Of a DNA stretch of 29,245 nucleotides, positions 22,817-29,245 are shown piece by piece. A model generated the notes under the pieces. It was not told the DNA's origin, did no database searches, and saw nothing but the letters and a program-made list of their open reading frames with translations. Location of the stretch: positions 1-29,245 of the forward strand of contig JBBSTY010000032.1 in NCBI GenBank assembly GCA_038235385.1, given 5' to 3'. A program made the position numbers and the translations under genes. Within the stretch, counting starts at the first letter, position 1, and the number at the start of each line of letters is the position of its first letter. Source of the DNA: JBBSTY01 sp038235385 (GTDB lineage: Bacteria > Actinomycetota > Acidimicrobiia > Acidimicrobiales > Acidimicrobilacustridaceae).

Positions 22817-23902
22817 ATGGAAACCGCCCCCTCCATCGCGCCGGCGGCGCTCGAGGTGCGCGAGGTCTCGGTCCGCTTCGGCGACCACTGGGCGCTCGAT
22901 GGCGTGGACCTGCAGATCCGTGCCGGCCGCGTCCTGGCGCTGCTCGGACCGAGCGGCTGCGGCAAGACCACCCTCCTCCGGGTGATCGCCGGTCTGCAGA
23001 CCCCGACGAGCGGGTGCGTCCTGATCGACGGCGAGGACCAGGCCTCGGTGGCCCCGCATCGACGGGGCATCGGCCTGATGTTCCAGGAGTACGCGCTGTT
23101 CCCGCACCGTGACGTCGGCGCGAACGTCGCGTTCGGTCTCCAGGTCCGTGGCGACGCGCGGTCGGTGATCGAGGCCCGGGTCGCCGAGGTGCTCGAACTG
23201 GTCGGGCTCGCCGGCTACGGCGGGCGCGCCGTCGGTGGGCTCTCGGGTGGCGAGCAGCAGCGGGTCGCGCTCGCTCGCTCGCTCGCTCCGGAGCCTCGGG
23301 TCCTGATGCTCGACGAGCCCCTCGGCGCGCTCGACCGATCGTTGCGGGATCGGCTCGTCGGTGATCTCCAGGCGCTCTTCGCCGAGCTCGGCGTGACGGT
23401 CGTCTACGTCACCCACGACCAGGGGGAGGCGCTGGCGCTGGCTGATGACATCGCCGTCCTCGACGCCGGACGTGTCGTCCAGGTCGGTGCTCCGAACGAC
23501 CTCTGGAGTGCTCCGGCGAACGAGTTCGTCGCCCGCTTCCTCGGTTTCGTCAACGTGATCGAGGTCGACATCCGGGCAGGTCGCGTCGACTCGCCCTGGG
23601 GGTCGTTCGCCGATGTGGCCGGTTCGGCCGATGGCCGTCGCCGGGTGGTCGTGCGTCCCGAGGCGGTGATCGTCACGTCGGCGGGTCCTGCGTCATCGGC
23701 CGGTCCGCAGGGGCACGACCGATCCGCCGGCGTGCCGGCAACGGTGGTGGGACGCCTCTTCCGGGGGAACGAGGTCCAGCTCGACCTGGTTGCCGGGTCC
23801 GGTCACCGGCTCGACGCGACAGTCGCACCTCGCGACGCTCCGGCGCTCGGCGATGCGGTTCGGGTGCGCATCGACGGTCGAGGGGTCTTCGCCGTCGGAT
23901 GA
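22817..23902 (+). CDS. thiQ: Thiamin ABC transporter ATPase, 361 aa
   Basis: An ABC ATPase with all motifs: Walker A GPSGCGKTT (about 44-52), Q-loop in MFQEYALFPH, signature LSGGEQQR, Walker B VLMLDEPLGALD and the H-loop in THDQGEALAL. A C-terminal TOBE-like domain (about 240-361) follows; ThiQ of enterobacteria lacks it, so this one is longer and closer to the spermidine/iron-type ATPases. The function is assigned by operon position after thiB and thiP under the TPP riboswitch. The Shine-Dalgarno GGGGAG lies in the last codons of thiP, nine bases before the ATG. The palindromic terminator is four bases downstream of the stop codon. Confidence 0.9.
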   Translation: METAPSIAPAALEVREVSVRFGDHWALDGVDLQIRAGRVLALLGPSGCGKTTLLRVIAGLQTPTSGCVLIDGEDQASVAPHRRGIGLMFQEYALFPHRDVGANVAFGLQVRGDARSVIEARVAEVLELVGLAGYGGRAVGGLSGGEQQRVALARSLAPEPRVLMLDEPLGALDRSLRDRLVGDLQALFAELGVTVVYVTHDQGEALALADDIAVLDAGRVVQVGAPNDLWSAPANEFVARFLGFVNVIEVDIRAGRVDSPWGSFADVAGSADGRRRVVVRPEAVIVTSAGPASSAGPQGHDRSAGVPATVVGRLFRGNEVQLDLVAGSGHRLDATVAPRDAPALGDAVRVRIDGRGVFAVG

Positions 23903-23905
23903 CCG

Positions 23906-23921
23906 GGCGGGCGCGCCCGCC
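23906..23921 (+). terminator. GC hairpin ending the thiamin operon
   Basis: A perfect 16-bp palindrome (GGCGGGCG/CGCCCGCC), folding as GGCGGG-CGCG-CCCGCC, four bases after the thiQ stop. No T-run. Confidence 0.6.
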
Positions 23922-23996
23922 GTCGACGAGTCGGTCCGCCCGTTCGAGTCGCCCATCCGTCGCCGGCGGTCGGGCGGCGCGGGATCGGAGACGAGG

Positions 23997-24002
23997 CAGA
24001 CT
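23997..24002 (+). promoter_or_regulatory. CAGACT -10-like box before the SRPBCC gene
   Basis: CAGACT ends 6 bases before the GTG at 24009 and no Shine-Dalgarno is present, so a leaderless transcript is likely. Confidence 0.35.
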
Positions 24003-24008
24003 GGATCT

Positions 24009-24497
24009 GTGGATCTCACGAGCACCCTCATCGCTGCCTGCACCCCCGAGCAGCTGTTCGCGACCGTCGACGACCTGGCGTCGTACCCCGCGTGGCTCAC
24101 GATCGTGCCTCGCGCCGAACCCGTCGAGGCCGCGCCCGGTGACGCCGGCCCGGCGTGGTCGGTCGATCTTCGCGGCCGTCTGGGACCCCTGGCGCGGTCC
24201 AAGCGGTTGCGCATGGTGCGCACCGCGCACGACCCGGTCCGCCACGTCCGCTTCGAGCGCGCCGAGCTCGACGGTCGCCACCACTCGGCCTGGGTGCTCG
24301 ATGCCCGGGTGGACCCCGCCGACGACGGGAGCCGGTTGACCATGGCGCTGCACTACGGCGGCTCGTTCGGCGGGTCGGTCCTCGAGCGCATGCTCACCGA
24401 CGAGATCGATCGATCCCGTCCTCGCCTGCTCGCGCTGGTCGACCCGGCAGTCGGCGGCCCGTCCAACTCGGGTTCGGAGCGCCACGACCGATCGTGA
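24009..24497 (+). CDS. SRPBCC (START-like) family protein, 162 aa
   Basis: A small alpha/beta protein of the polyketide-cyclase/SRPBCC helix-grip type: an N-terminal strand, a TPEQLFATVDDLASYPAWL helix pattern (the usual family opening PxxxxWxxxxDxxxxPxW), alternating charged strands, and a long C-terminal helix. Such proteins bind a hydrophobic ligand; the ligand here is unknown. There are no Cys residues except one near the N-terminus, and no signal peptide. The start is GTG at 24009 without a Shine-Dalgarno. It lies between the thiamin operon and the polysaccharide locus, and its link to either is not evident. Confidence 0.85.
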   Translation: MDLTSTLIAACTPEQLFATVDDLASYPAWLTIVPRAEPVEAAPGDAGPAWSVDLRGRLGPLARSKRLRMVRTAHDPVRHVRFERAELDGRHHSAWVLDARVDPADDGSRLTMALHYGGSFGGSVLERMLTDEIDRSRPRLLALVDPAVGGPSNSGSERHDRS

Positions 24498-24519
24498 ATC
24501 GACGTCCGGCGGGCGCCAC

Positions 24520-24525
24520 TAAGGT
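24520..24525 (+). promoter_or_regulatory. TAAGGT -10 box of the glycosyltransferase leader
   Basis: TAAGGT is identical to the -10 of the thiamin operon and follows the SRPBCC stop by 22 bases. The transcript start would be near 24532. Confidence 0.45.
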
Positions 24526-24530
24526 CTGCC

Positions 24531-24742
24531 GCCCGAAGGCCGGATCGGGCTCACGATGCCGTCGCCGCGATGTGGGGGAGCAAGGTGCAACACCGAGGAG
24601 CCGAGAGCGGTAGACACCGACGCTGCGCCGGCGATCGGTTGCACTTGATGGTGTCGCGCCGCCGTGGTCGGCCGACGGTGCCGTCGTCGGTGGGGGGCCG
24701 GAGCACGAAGGCGCGTCCGTTCGGACCTGGGTGGATGGCGAC
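24531..24742 (+). promoter_or_regulatory. Long structured leader of the glycosyltransferase/polysaccharide genes
   Basis: About 210 nt without a gene. It opens with the hairpin GCCCGA/TCGGGC (24531-24550). A long-range imperfect pairing follows: CAAGGTGCAACACCGA (24581-24596) with TCGGTTGCACTTG (24635-24647), 13 pairs and two bulges. The same segments can form local hairpins (GGTG/CACC and CAC/GTG), so two exclusive folds are possible. A last hairpin GTCCG/CGGAC (24715-24726) sits just before the start codon. No known riboswitch consensus is recognised. Confidence 0.35.
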
Positions 24743-25564
24743 ATGACCCCGGACGTCTCGGTCCTCGTCACCTCCTACGCGACGCCGACCCGGCTGCTCG
24801 CCGTCAGCCTCTTGAGCGCGCTCGCGCAGACGATCGAGAACATCGAGCTCGTGTTGGTCATCGATGGTGAGCTGTCCGATTCGAACCGCCAACTCATCGC
24901 CGAGCTCGCCGAGGTCGACAGCCGCCTCGTCGTCCTCTCTCCGGGCCGTGTCGGCCGGGCCACGGCGCTCAACGTCGGGCTCGACGCGGCCCGGGCGCCG
25001 CTCGTCGCGGTCCAGGACGCCGATGACGCCTCGCACCCGCGACGCCTCGAGATCCAGACCACGCTGCTCCGCCAGACACCGAAGCTCACCGTCCTCGGTG
25101 CTGCATCGAAGATCAGCTCCAGCGTCACCGCAGGTGCGGACTGGGACCTCCCGTCCACCGATCCGAAGGTCACGGTCGTCGGTCGTTCGTTGCTGCGCTC
25201 GAACCCGGTGGTGCACTCGTCGGTGCTGGTCCGCCGCGACGCGCTCCTCGGCATCGGCGGCTACGAGGAGCGGCGGCGAGCGCAGTTCGACTACGACCTG
25301 CTCCTGCGGCTCAAGGCGCAAGGGCTGGCGATCGGCCACTGCGACTTCCCCCTGGTGCTGCAGCGACGACATCCGGGCCAGTTCTTCGAGGGGCTCGCGC
25401 CCGCGAGTCGAGCGTGGGGCTCGGTTCGGCTCCAGCTGACCCACATCAGCCGACTCGACGGACCGGTGAAGTACGCGTACTACGGCGTCGGCGTCGGACG
25501 CTTCGCCTACCAGGTCGCCCGAGGGATGGCCTGGCACCGCGCCAGTCGGCGCGTCACGACCTGA
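24743..25564 (+). CDS. Family 2 glycosyltransferase, 273 aa
   Basis: An inverting GT-A enzyme: SVLVTSYATPTRLLAVSLLSAL (nucleotide-sugar entry), LVLVIDGELSD, GRATALNVGLDAA, then the metal-binding VQDADDASHP, then VVHSSVLVRRDALLGIGGYEE and FDYDLLLRL where the catalytic acidic pair of this family is expected. No membrane helix, so it acts at the inner face using a nucleotide sugar. The ATG at 24743 is preferred; an in-frame GTG at 24731 would add four residues. Neither has a perfect Shine-Dalgarno (GGTGG at 24730-24734). It has a long leader with possible RNA structure. Its downstream neighbours (BY-kinase, polymerase-like protein) put it in a polysaccharide pathway. Confidence 0.92.
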   Translation: MTPDVSVLVTSYATPTRLLAVSLLSALAQTIENIELVLVIDGELSDSNRQLIAELAEVDSRLVVLSPGRVGRATALNVGLDAARAPLVAVQDADDASHPRRLEIQTTLLRQTPKLTVLGAASKISSSVTAGADWDLPSTDPKVTVVGRSLLRSNPVVHSSVLVRRDALLGIGGYEERRRAQFDYDLLLRLKAQGLAIGHCDFPLVLQRRHPGQFFEGLAPASRAWGSVRLQLTHISRLDGPVKYAYYGVGVGRFAYQVARGMAWHRASRRVTT

Positions 25565-25672
25565 TCGGTGCCCGATCCCCGGGTGAATGGCATGCTCCCC
25601 TGTGCAGTGCCAGTATTTCTCCCCGGTTGACCTCCCTGCCTGGTGTGGCGCCATCTACCGCAACGGGCGCAG

Positions 25673-25678
25673 TACCCT
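25673..25678 (+). promoter_or_regulatory. Candidate -10 box TACCCT for the BY-kinase/polymerase genes
   Basis: In the 211-bp gap after the glycosyltransferase, TACCCT fits TANNNT. A TTGACC at 25627-25632 is too far away to be its -35 partner, but could serve a weaker box near 25652. Confidence 0.3.
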
Positions 25679-25775
25679 CGGACACCCGGACGGCGCACGA
25701 TCGTGATGGCAGCGATCGAGGCGGCCGGACGATCCGATCGCCACAAGTTCGGCCACACCCTCTGGAGCACGTGCC

Positions 25776-27470
25776 GTGACCGTTGAGTCCCATCCCCAAC
25801 TCGACCTCCGGCGTGTCTTCGGAGCCGTCCGCCGCTGGGCGTGGCTCATCGCCGCCGTGGTCGCCGGGGCGTTCGTCCTGATCTACCTCACCTCGTCGGT
25901 CCGCACGGCGATGTACACCTCGAGGTCGGAGGTGCGCATCACCCCACCGCCCGATCTCGTCCGCACCGACACCAAGTTCACCGGCAACGAGATCTACAAC
26001 ATCCGCAGCGCCGGCGTTCGCCAAGGGGTCAACGCCGACCTCGGACCTGATGCCCTCCTCGTCGAGAATGTCGAGGTCGAGGCGATCGCCGACACCGATG
26101 TGATCTCGATCAGCGTGGCGAGCAGCTCCCCCGAGGTCGCACGTGCGGCAGCAGATTCGTTCGCCACCAACTACGTCGACATCCGCCGGGCCCAGCTCAT
26201 CAGCAGCTACACCGACCAGGCCGATGAGCTGCGCAACCAGGCCGATGCGGTCGGCGAAGAGGTGAAGGGGGTCGAGGACGAGATCCGGGCCGATCCTCAG
26301 GCGTCTGACGTCGACGTGCGACGCATGGAGGTCACGGGTCTCCGTCAGCGCCAATCCGAGCTCAGGATCGAGGCGTCGAACGCCCAACTCGAGTCGCGTC
26401 TGCAGTCCGACCGGGTCCGGGTCGAGAAGACCGCCAACATGCCCGAGTACGCGGACTCGCCGACCCCGTTGCGCGATGCCGGCGTCGCCGCCGTCGTGGC
26501 GCTGGTGTTCGCGCTCGGTCTCATCTTCCTGCTCGAGCAGATGGACAACCGGATCAAGTCCCCGGATCAGGTCCTCGAGGCCACCAGCGGCGTCCCGCTG
26601 CTCGGCTCCATCTCGGTCTACAGCCCGAGCCGTCGAGCGGCACGCAAGGTCCATGCGTCGCAGCGCACGCTCGTGCCCCCGACGTCCCCGGCGGCCGAGT
26701 CGTACCGGACCCTCGCCACCAGCCTGCGCTTCTCGAGCCTCGGCAAGGAGAAGACCACGATCCTGGTCACCAGCTCGTCAGGTGGCGAGGGCAAGACCAC
26801 CGTCACCGCCAACCTGGCCGCCGTGCTCGCCGAGAGCGGGCTCCGGGTCGTGGTCGTCTCGGCCGACCTGCGCCGGCCGATGCTCGGCAGCCTGCTCGGG
26901 ATCACCGAGACCGAGAAGGGACTCACGTCGGCGATGCTCGGCGACCGTGACCTGTCGTCGTGCTTCGAGTCGGTCTCGCTGCCGACGGGCCGCAGCATGT
27001 TCGTCCTCCCCACCGGTCCGCTTCCGCACGAGCCGGCCGTGCTGCTGGGTTCGGACATGTTCGGGACCGTGCTCGAGCAGATCAAGAAGGCCGGCGCCGA
27101 CTTCATCCTCATCGACTGCGCCCCGGTGCTGCCGGTCAGCGACCCCCTCGCCGCATCCCGCCACGTCGATGGAGTGATCGTGGTCTCCCTGCACGGCAAG
27201 ACCAAGCAGGCGAACCTCGCCGAGACCGTCGACCGGCTGCGCCAGGTCGACGCGGAGTTGATCGGGGTGGTGCTGAACGGGGTTCCCACCGCGGGTCAGT
27301 ACGCCTACTCGAACTTCTACGGCTACTCGAGCTACGAGACCGTCGCGTCGAAGCCGCCGCCGCCCGCGTCGAAGGCATCCACCGCGCCCTCCGACGACGG
27401 TGACGCCGAGGGTTCGCCATCGACGTCGGCGTCGGATGCGTCCGGGATGCGGGCCGGCCAGGGACGGTGA
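25776..27470 (+). CDS. Wzz/BY-kinase fusion: polysaccharide co-polymerase and tyrosine kinase, 564 aa
   Basis: Residues about 1-260 are a Wzz-type chain-length domain, with helix 1 at about 22-42, a coiled periplasmic-type middle (about 130-215, Glu/Arg/Gln-rich) and helix 2 at about 232-254. The cytoplasmic ATPase (about 300-500) has Walker A SSSGGEGKTT (K340), a Walker A' reading VVVVSADLRRP (S362, D364; usually DxD), and Walker B FILIDCAP (D447). A C-terminal tyrosine cluster (Y509, Y511, Y515, Y517, Y520) is the autophosphorylation target in this family. A disordered Ser/Asp tail follows. It controls export/polymerisation length of a surface polysaccharide. The start is GTG with GGAG eight bases upstream. 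The stop overlaps the next gene's GTG by four bases (GTGA). Confidence 0.93.
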   Translation: MTVESHPQLDLRRVFGAVRRWAWLIAAVVAGAFVLIYLTSSVRTAMYTSRSEVRITPPPDLVRTDTKFTGNEIYNIRSAGVRQGVNADLGPDALLVENVEVEAIADTDVISISVASSSPEVARAAADSFATNYVDIRRAQLISSYTDQADELRNQADAVGEEVKGVEDEIRADPQASDVDVRRMEVTGLRQRQSELRIEASNAQLESRLQSDRVRVEKTANMPEYADSPTPLRDAGVAAVVALVFALGLIFLLEQMDNRIKSPDQVLEATSGVPLLGSISVYSPSRRAARKVHASQRTLVPPTSPAAESYRTLATSLRFSSLGKEKTTILVTSSSGGEGKTTVTANLAAVLAESGLRVVVVSADLRRPMLGSLLGITETEKGLTSAMLGDRDLSSCFESVSLPTGRSMFVLPTGPLPHEPAVLLGSDMFGTVLEQIKKAGADFILIDCAPVLPVSDPLAASRHVDGVIVVSLHGKTKQANLAETVDRLRQVDAELIGVVLNGVPTAGQYAYSNFYGYSSYETVASKPPPPASKASTAPSDDGDAEGSPSTSASDASGMRAGQGR

Positions 27471-28783
27471 CCTCCGGGCCATCAACGGCCGCACCGGCAC
27501 CGTCGCGCCGGGGCCGCGGGGTGAGGACGCGCGTCGGCGAGAACCTGCACGAACGGCGAACGCCCGCGATGGTCGTCATCGGCGTGTTCGTGGTCTACGT
27601 CGGTCTCGCGGTGAGCGTTCCCGATTTCTCGGGCTTCATCGCGATCGATCCTGTGCTCGCGCTCCTCTGCGCCTACGCGCTGGTTTCCATGACCCACCGC
27701 GGCTCAGCCGCCACCAGCGGCGCCGTGCGGTTGTTCCCCTGGGTGTGGTGCATCCTGCTCGGCTCGTTCCTCGGCCTCGCCGGTGTGGGGATGGCAGGTT
27801 GGGCGTTGGCCAACCTCCTGCGAACCGTCTTCGCGTTCCTCGCCTTCATATGCCTCTGGCACCTGCTGATCGGCGATCGTCTCCGTCGGGCGGCCATCCT
27901 CGGCACCGCCCTGGCGTTCGGGGTCACCTGCGTGCTCCTCGTGGCGCTGACCATCGGGAACGTGCGCGGGCAGGCGCTGTTCCCCCATGCCAACTACGCC
28001 GGGCACTTCTGCGTGCTGGCCGCCATGATCCTGGTGAACGCCACTCGCCGGTGGTCGCTGCGCATCGTGATCCTCCTCGGCCTGGCGATCGCGCTGAAGC
28101 AGACCAGTTCGTTCGGCGCCATGGCGATGTTCGTCTCGATGGTCACCGTCTACGGGATTCGGGCGCTGGCCCGCAACACGGCGATCCTGGCCGTCGCCCT
28201 CGCTGCGCTGGTGATCGGTGGGCTCTTCCTGGCCACGCCGAAGGCGTCGGACCTCGCGCCCGACAACGGATCGTGGAGCTTCACGGAGACGATCAGCGAG
28301 GAACGTTTCGATCGGAGCCAGACAGGTCGCCTCGAGCAATGGGGCCAGGCGTTCGACGTGTTCGAGGCGTCCCCGTTCGGTGTCGGACCCGACGGCGCAC
28401 GCCAGCGCCAGCTCTTCAAGCTCAAGGGCTTCTTCCTCGAGATCCACTCCGATCCGCTGGGGTACCTCGTCGAACGGGGGTTGATCGGCTTCGTCGGGTT
28501 CGTCGGTCTGTGGGCGACCCTCTTCGCGATCGCGCGCAAGCGGGGTCTGGCGCGCGTCCTGATCGTGGGCATCGTGGTGTCCGGCGTGTTCCGCGAGACG
28601 ATGCACTACCGACACATGTGGGCGCTCCTCGCTCTCGGGTTCGCCATCGACCACGTGCATTCGAAGCGGAGCCACGACGTTCTCGTCGCCGGAGGTGACG
28701 ACGACGATCCGGGCGTCGTCGGCCCGAGCGAGACCGACGAGCTCGCGACCGATGGAGACGTCCGGGCGACGGTGCGGTGGTGA
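27467..28783 (+). CDS. O-antigen polymerase/ligase-like membrane protein (Wzy/WaaL type), 438 aa
   Basis: About 10-12 membrane helices with a large exterior loop in the second half. The family hallmark is the segment EIHSDPLGYLVERGLIGFVGF (about residues 325-345), matching the WaaL/Wzy pattern H-N/S-x-x-L-x-x-L-x-E-x-G-x-x-G. Before it is the QWGQAFDVFEASPFGVGPD stretch typical of the loop. A C-terminal acidic tail of about 40 residues is cytosolic. It would join or transfer polysaccharide repeat units on undecaprenyl carriers. Its GTG start overlaps the BY-kinase stop by four bases, so the two are translationally coupled. Polymerase versus ligase cannot be decided from sequence alone. No Wzx flippase is in the window. 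Confidence 0.88.
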   Translation: MTSGPSTAAPAPSRRGRGVRTRVGENLHERRTPAMVVIGVFVVYVGLAVSVPDFSGFIAIDPVLALLCAYALVSMTHRGSAATSGAVRLFPWVWCILLGSFLGLAGVGMAGWALANLLRTVFAFLAFICLWHLLIGDRLRRAAILGTALAFGVTCVLLVALTIGNVRGQALFPHANYAGHFCVLAAMILVNATRRWSLRIVILLGLAIALKQTSSFGAMAMFVSMVTVYGIRALARNTAILAVALAALVIGGLFLATPKASDLAPDNGSWSFTETISEERFDRSQTGRLEQWGQAFDVFEASPFGVGPDGARQRQLFKLKGFFLEIHSDPLGYLVERGLIGFVGFVGLWATLFAIARKRGLARVLIVGIVVSGVFRETMHYRHMWALLALGFAIDHVHSKRSHDVLVAGGDDDDPGVVGPSETDELATDGDVRATVRW

Positions 28784-28822
28784 CGCGCCCGACGCCCGAT
28801 GGGCTCGGTCCGAACCGTCCGG

Positions 28823-28828
28823 TAGGGT
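28823..28828 (+). promoter_or_regulatory. TAGGGT -10 box of the last gene (leaderless)
   Basis: TAGGGT fits TANNNT and ends eight bases before the ATG at 28837. Only CCCTCC lies between, so there is no Shine-Dalgarno and a leaderless mRNA is expected. Confidence 0.5.
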
Positions 28829-28836
28829 GACCCTCC

Positions 28837-29245
28837 ATGCGCGTACCTTCCTGGCTGCGTCGTCGACCATCGGACGAGAGCGCCGGCACGCGCGCTGCGC
28901 CCGTCGTTGCTGAGCCCGCCTCGTCGTCGCTCGACGAACCGCCGACGCTCGAGGTCGAGCCGTCTCCGACGTCGCCAGCGGGAGCATCCGCCGATCCGGC
29001 CCTCGTCGACGCGCCGGCTCCCGACATCTTCTCCGCCATCGACGCCCTGAGCCGAGAGCTGCGCGAGCGACCCGATCCCGCCGGCGCCGCGCGCCTGTTG
29101 ATGATGCGCCACGAGGCGTTCGCGGCGCTCGAGGACCAACAACCCCCGTCGCAGTGGCCCCGCCAGGTGCCCGACCGCATAGCCGGCGTGCAGGGCTGTC
29201 CGGAGGTGTGCGGCGACGAGTTGGACGCCGATGACATGGCGAGCG
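28837..29245 (+). CDS. Unrecognised protein, N-terminal 136 aa (cut by window edge)
   Basis: The frame is open from the ATG at 28837 to the window end. A short basic head (MRVPSWLRRRPSDES) is followed by a Pro/Ala/Glu-rich disordered stretch (about 18-58). A helical segment follows (FSAIDALSRELRERPD, about 62-77) with ARLLMMRHEAFAALE. The last part (VPDRIAGVQGCPEVCGDELDADDMAS) starts a folded domain with two Cys. The style resembles the beginning of some 2-oxoglutarate-dependent dioxygenase-like proteins (a hydroxylase of the phytanoyl-CoA dioxygenase type), but no catalytic motif lies within the window, so no function is assigned. Confidence 0.7.
   Translation, partial: MRVPSWLRRRPSDESAGTRAAPVVAEPASSSLDEPPTLEVEPSPTSPAGASADPALVDAPAPDIFSAIDALSRELRERPDPAGAARLLMMRHEAFAALEDQQPPSQWPRQVPDRIAGVQGCPEVCGDELDADDMAS

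Noticed and set aside
24541..24660. Known riboswitch (cobalamin or c-di-GMP) before the glycosyltransferase
   Set aside because: The GGTG and gene context were suggestive, but the conserved cores of those families are absent; kept only as an unassigned structured leader.

Overview
This window is about 29.2 kb of very GC-rich DNA with densely packed genes, short intergenic gaps and GTG/TTG starts used beside ATG. The protein set (Thr/Pro-stalked envelope proteins, Ser/Thr kinase-like proteins, RDD protein, an actinobacterial-style BY-kinase, many acyl-CoA dehydrogenases) points to an actinomycete. My best guess is an Acidimicrobiia-like lineage, but that is inference from style and not from a marker gene. 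I saw no tRNA, rRNA, transposase, integrase or CRISPR array, so it reads as an ordinary chromosomal segment. No gene-free stretch exceeds about 220 bp.

Layout. (1) 1-3731, minus strand: the N-terminal part of an aldehyde dehydrogenase, a large SEC-C/TPR-like protein and a two-CBS-domain protein. (2) 3868-10381: an envelope/signalling block. It holds a coiled-coil M23 peptidase, a membrane protein with a dead kinase C-lobe inside and an SH3-like domain outside, a second stalked membrane protein, an RDD membrane protein, a divergently read Ser/Thr kinase whose DFG motif is GFG, and a lipoprotein. (3) 10403-13174, minus: an OafA-type acyltransferase fused to two SGNH-like domains, the second degenerate, with an unusual inverted-repeat promoter region. 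(4) 13392-18934: two acyl-CoA dehydrogenases, a GT39/ArnT-like glycosyltransferase translationally coupled to a PNPOx-like flavoprotein, and a CPBP protease. (5) 18959-23921: a thiamin salvage operon, with promoter, TPP riboswitch, thiamin pyrophosphokinase, thiB, thiP and thiQ, closed by a GC-rich hairpin. (6) 24009-29245: an SRPBCC protein, then a polysaccharide locus with a GT2 glycosyltransferase behind a long structured leader, a Wzz/BY-kinase fusion, an O-antigen polymerase/ligase-like protein, and a leaderless partial gene at the edge.

How the parts may work together. Thiamin or its phosphates taken up by ThiBPQ would be pyrophosphorylated by the co-transcribed kinase, and TPP would feed back through the riboswitch. 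The polysaccharide genes probably make and export a surface glycan that the acyltransferase/SGNH protein could acetylate. The M23 hydrolase, the SH3-bearing pseudokinase and the kinase form a plausible envelope-sensing set; this is the least conventional part of the window.

Limits: all family assignments come from reading motifs by eye. Promoters and terminators are pattern matches without expression data.
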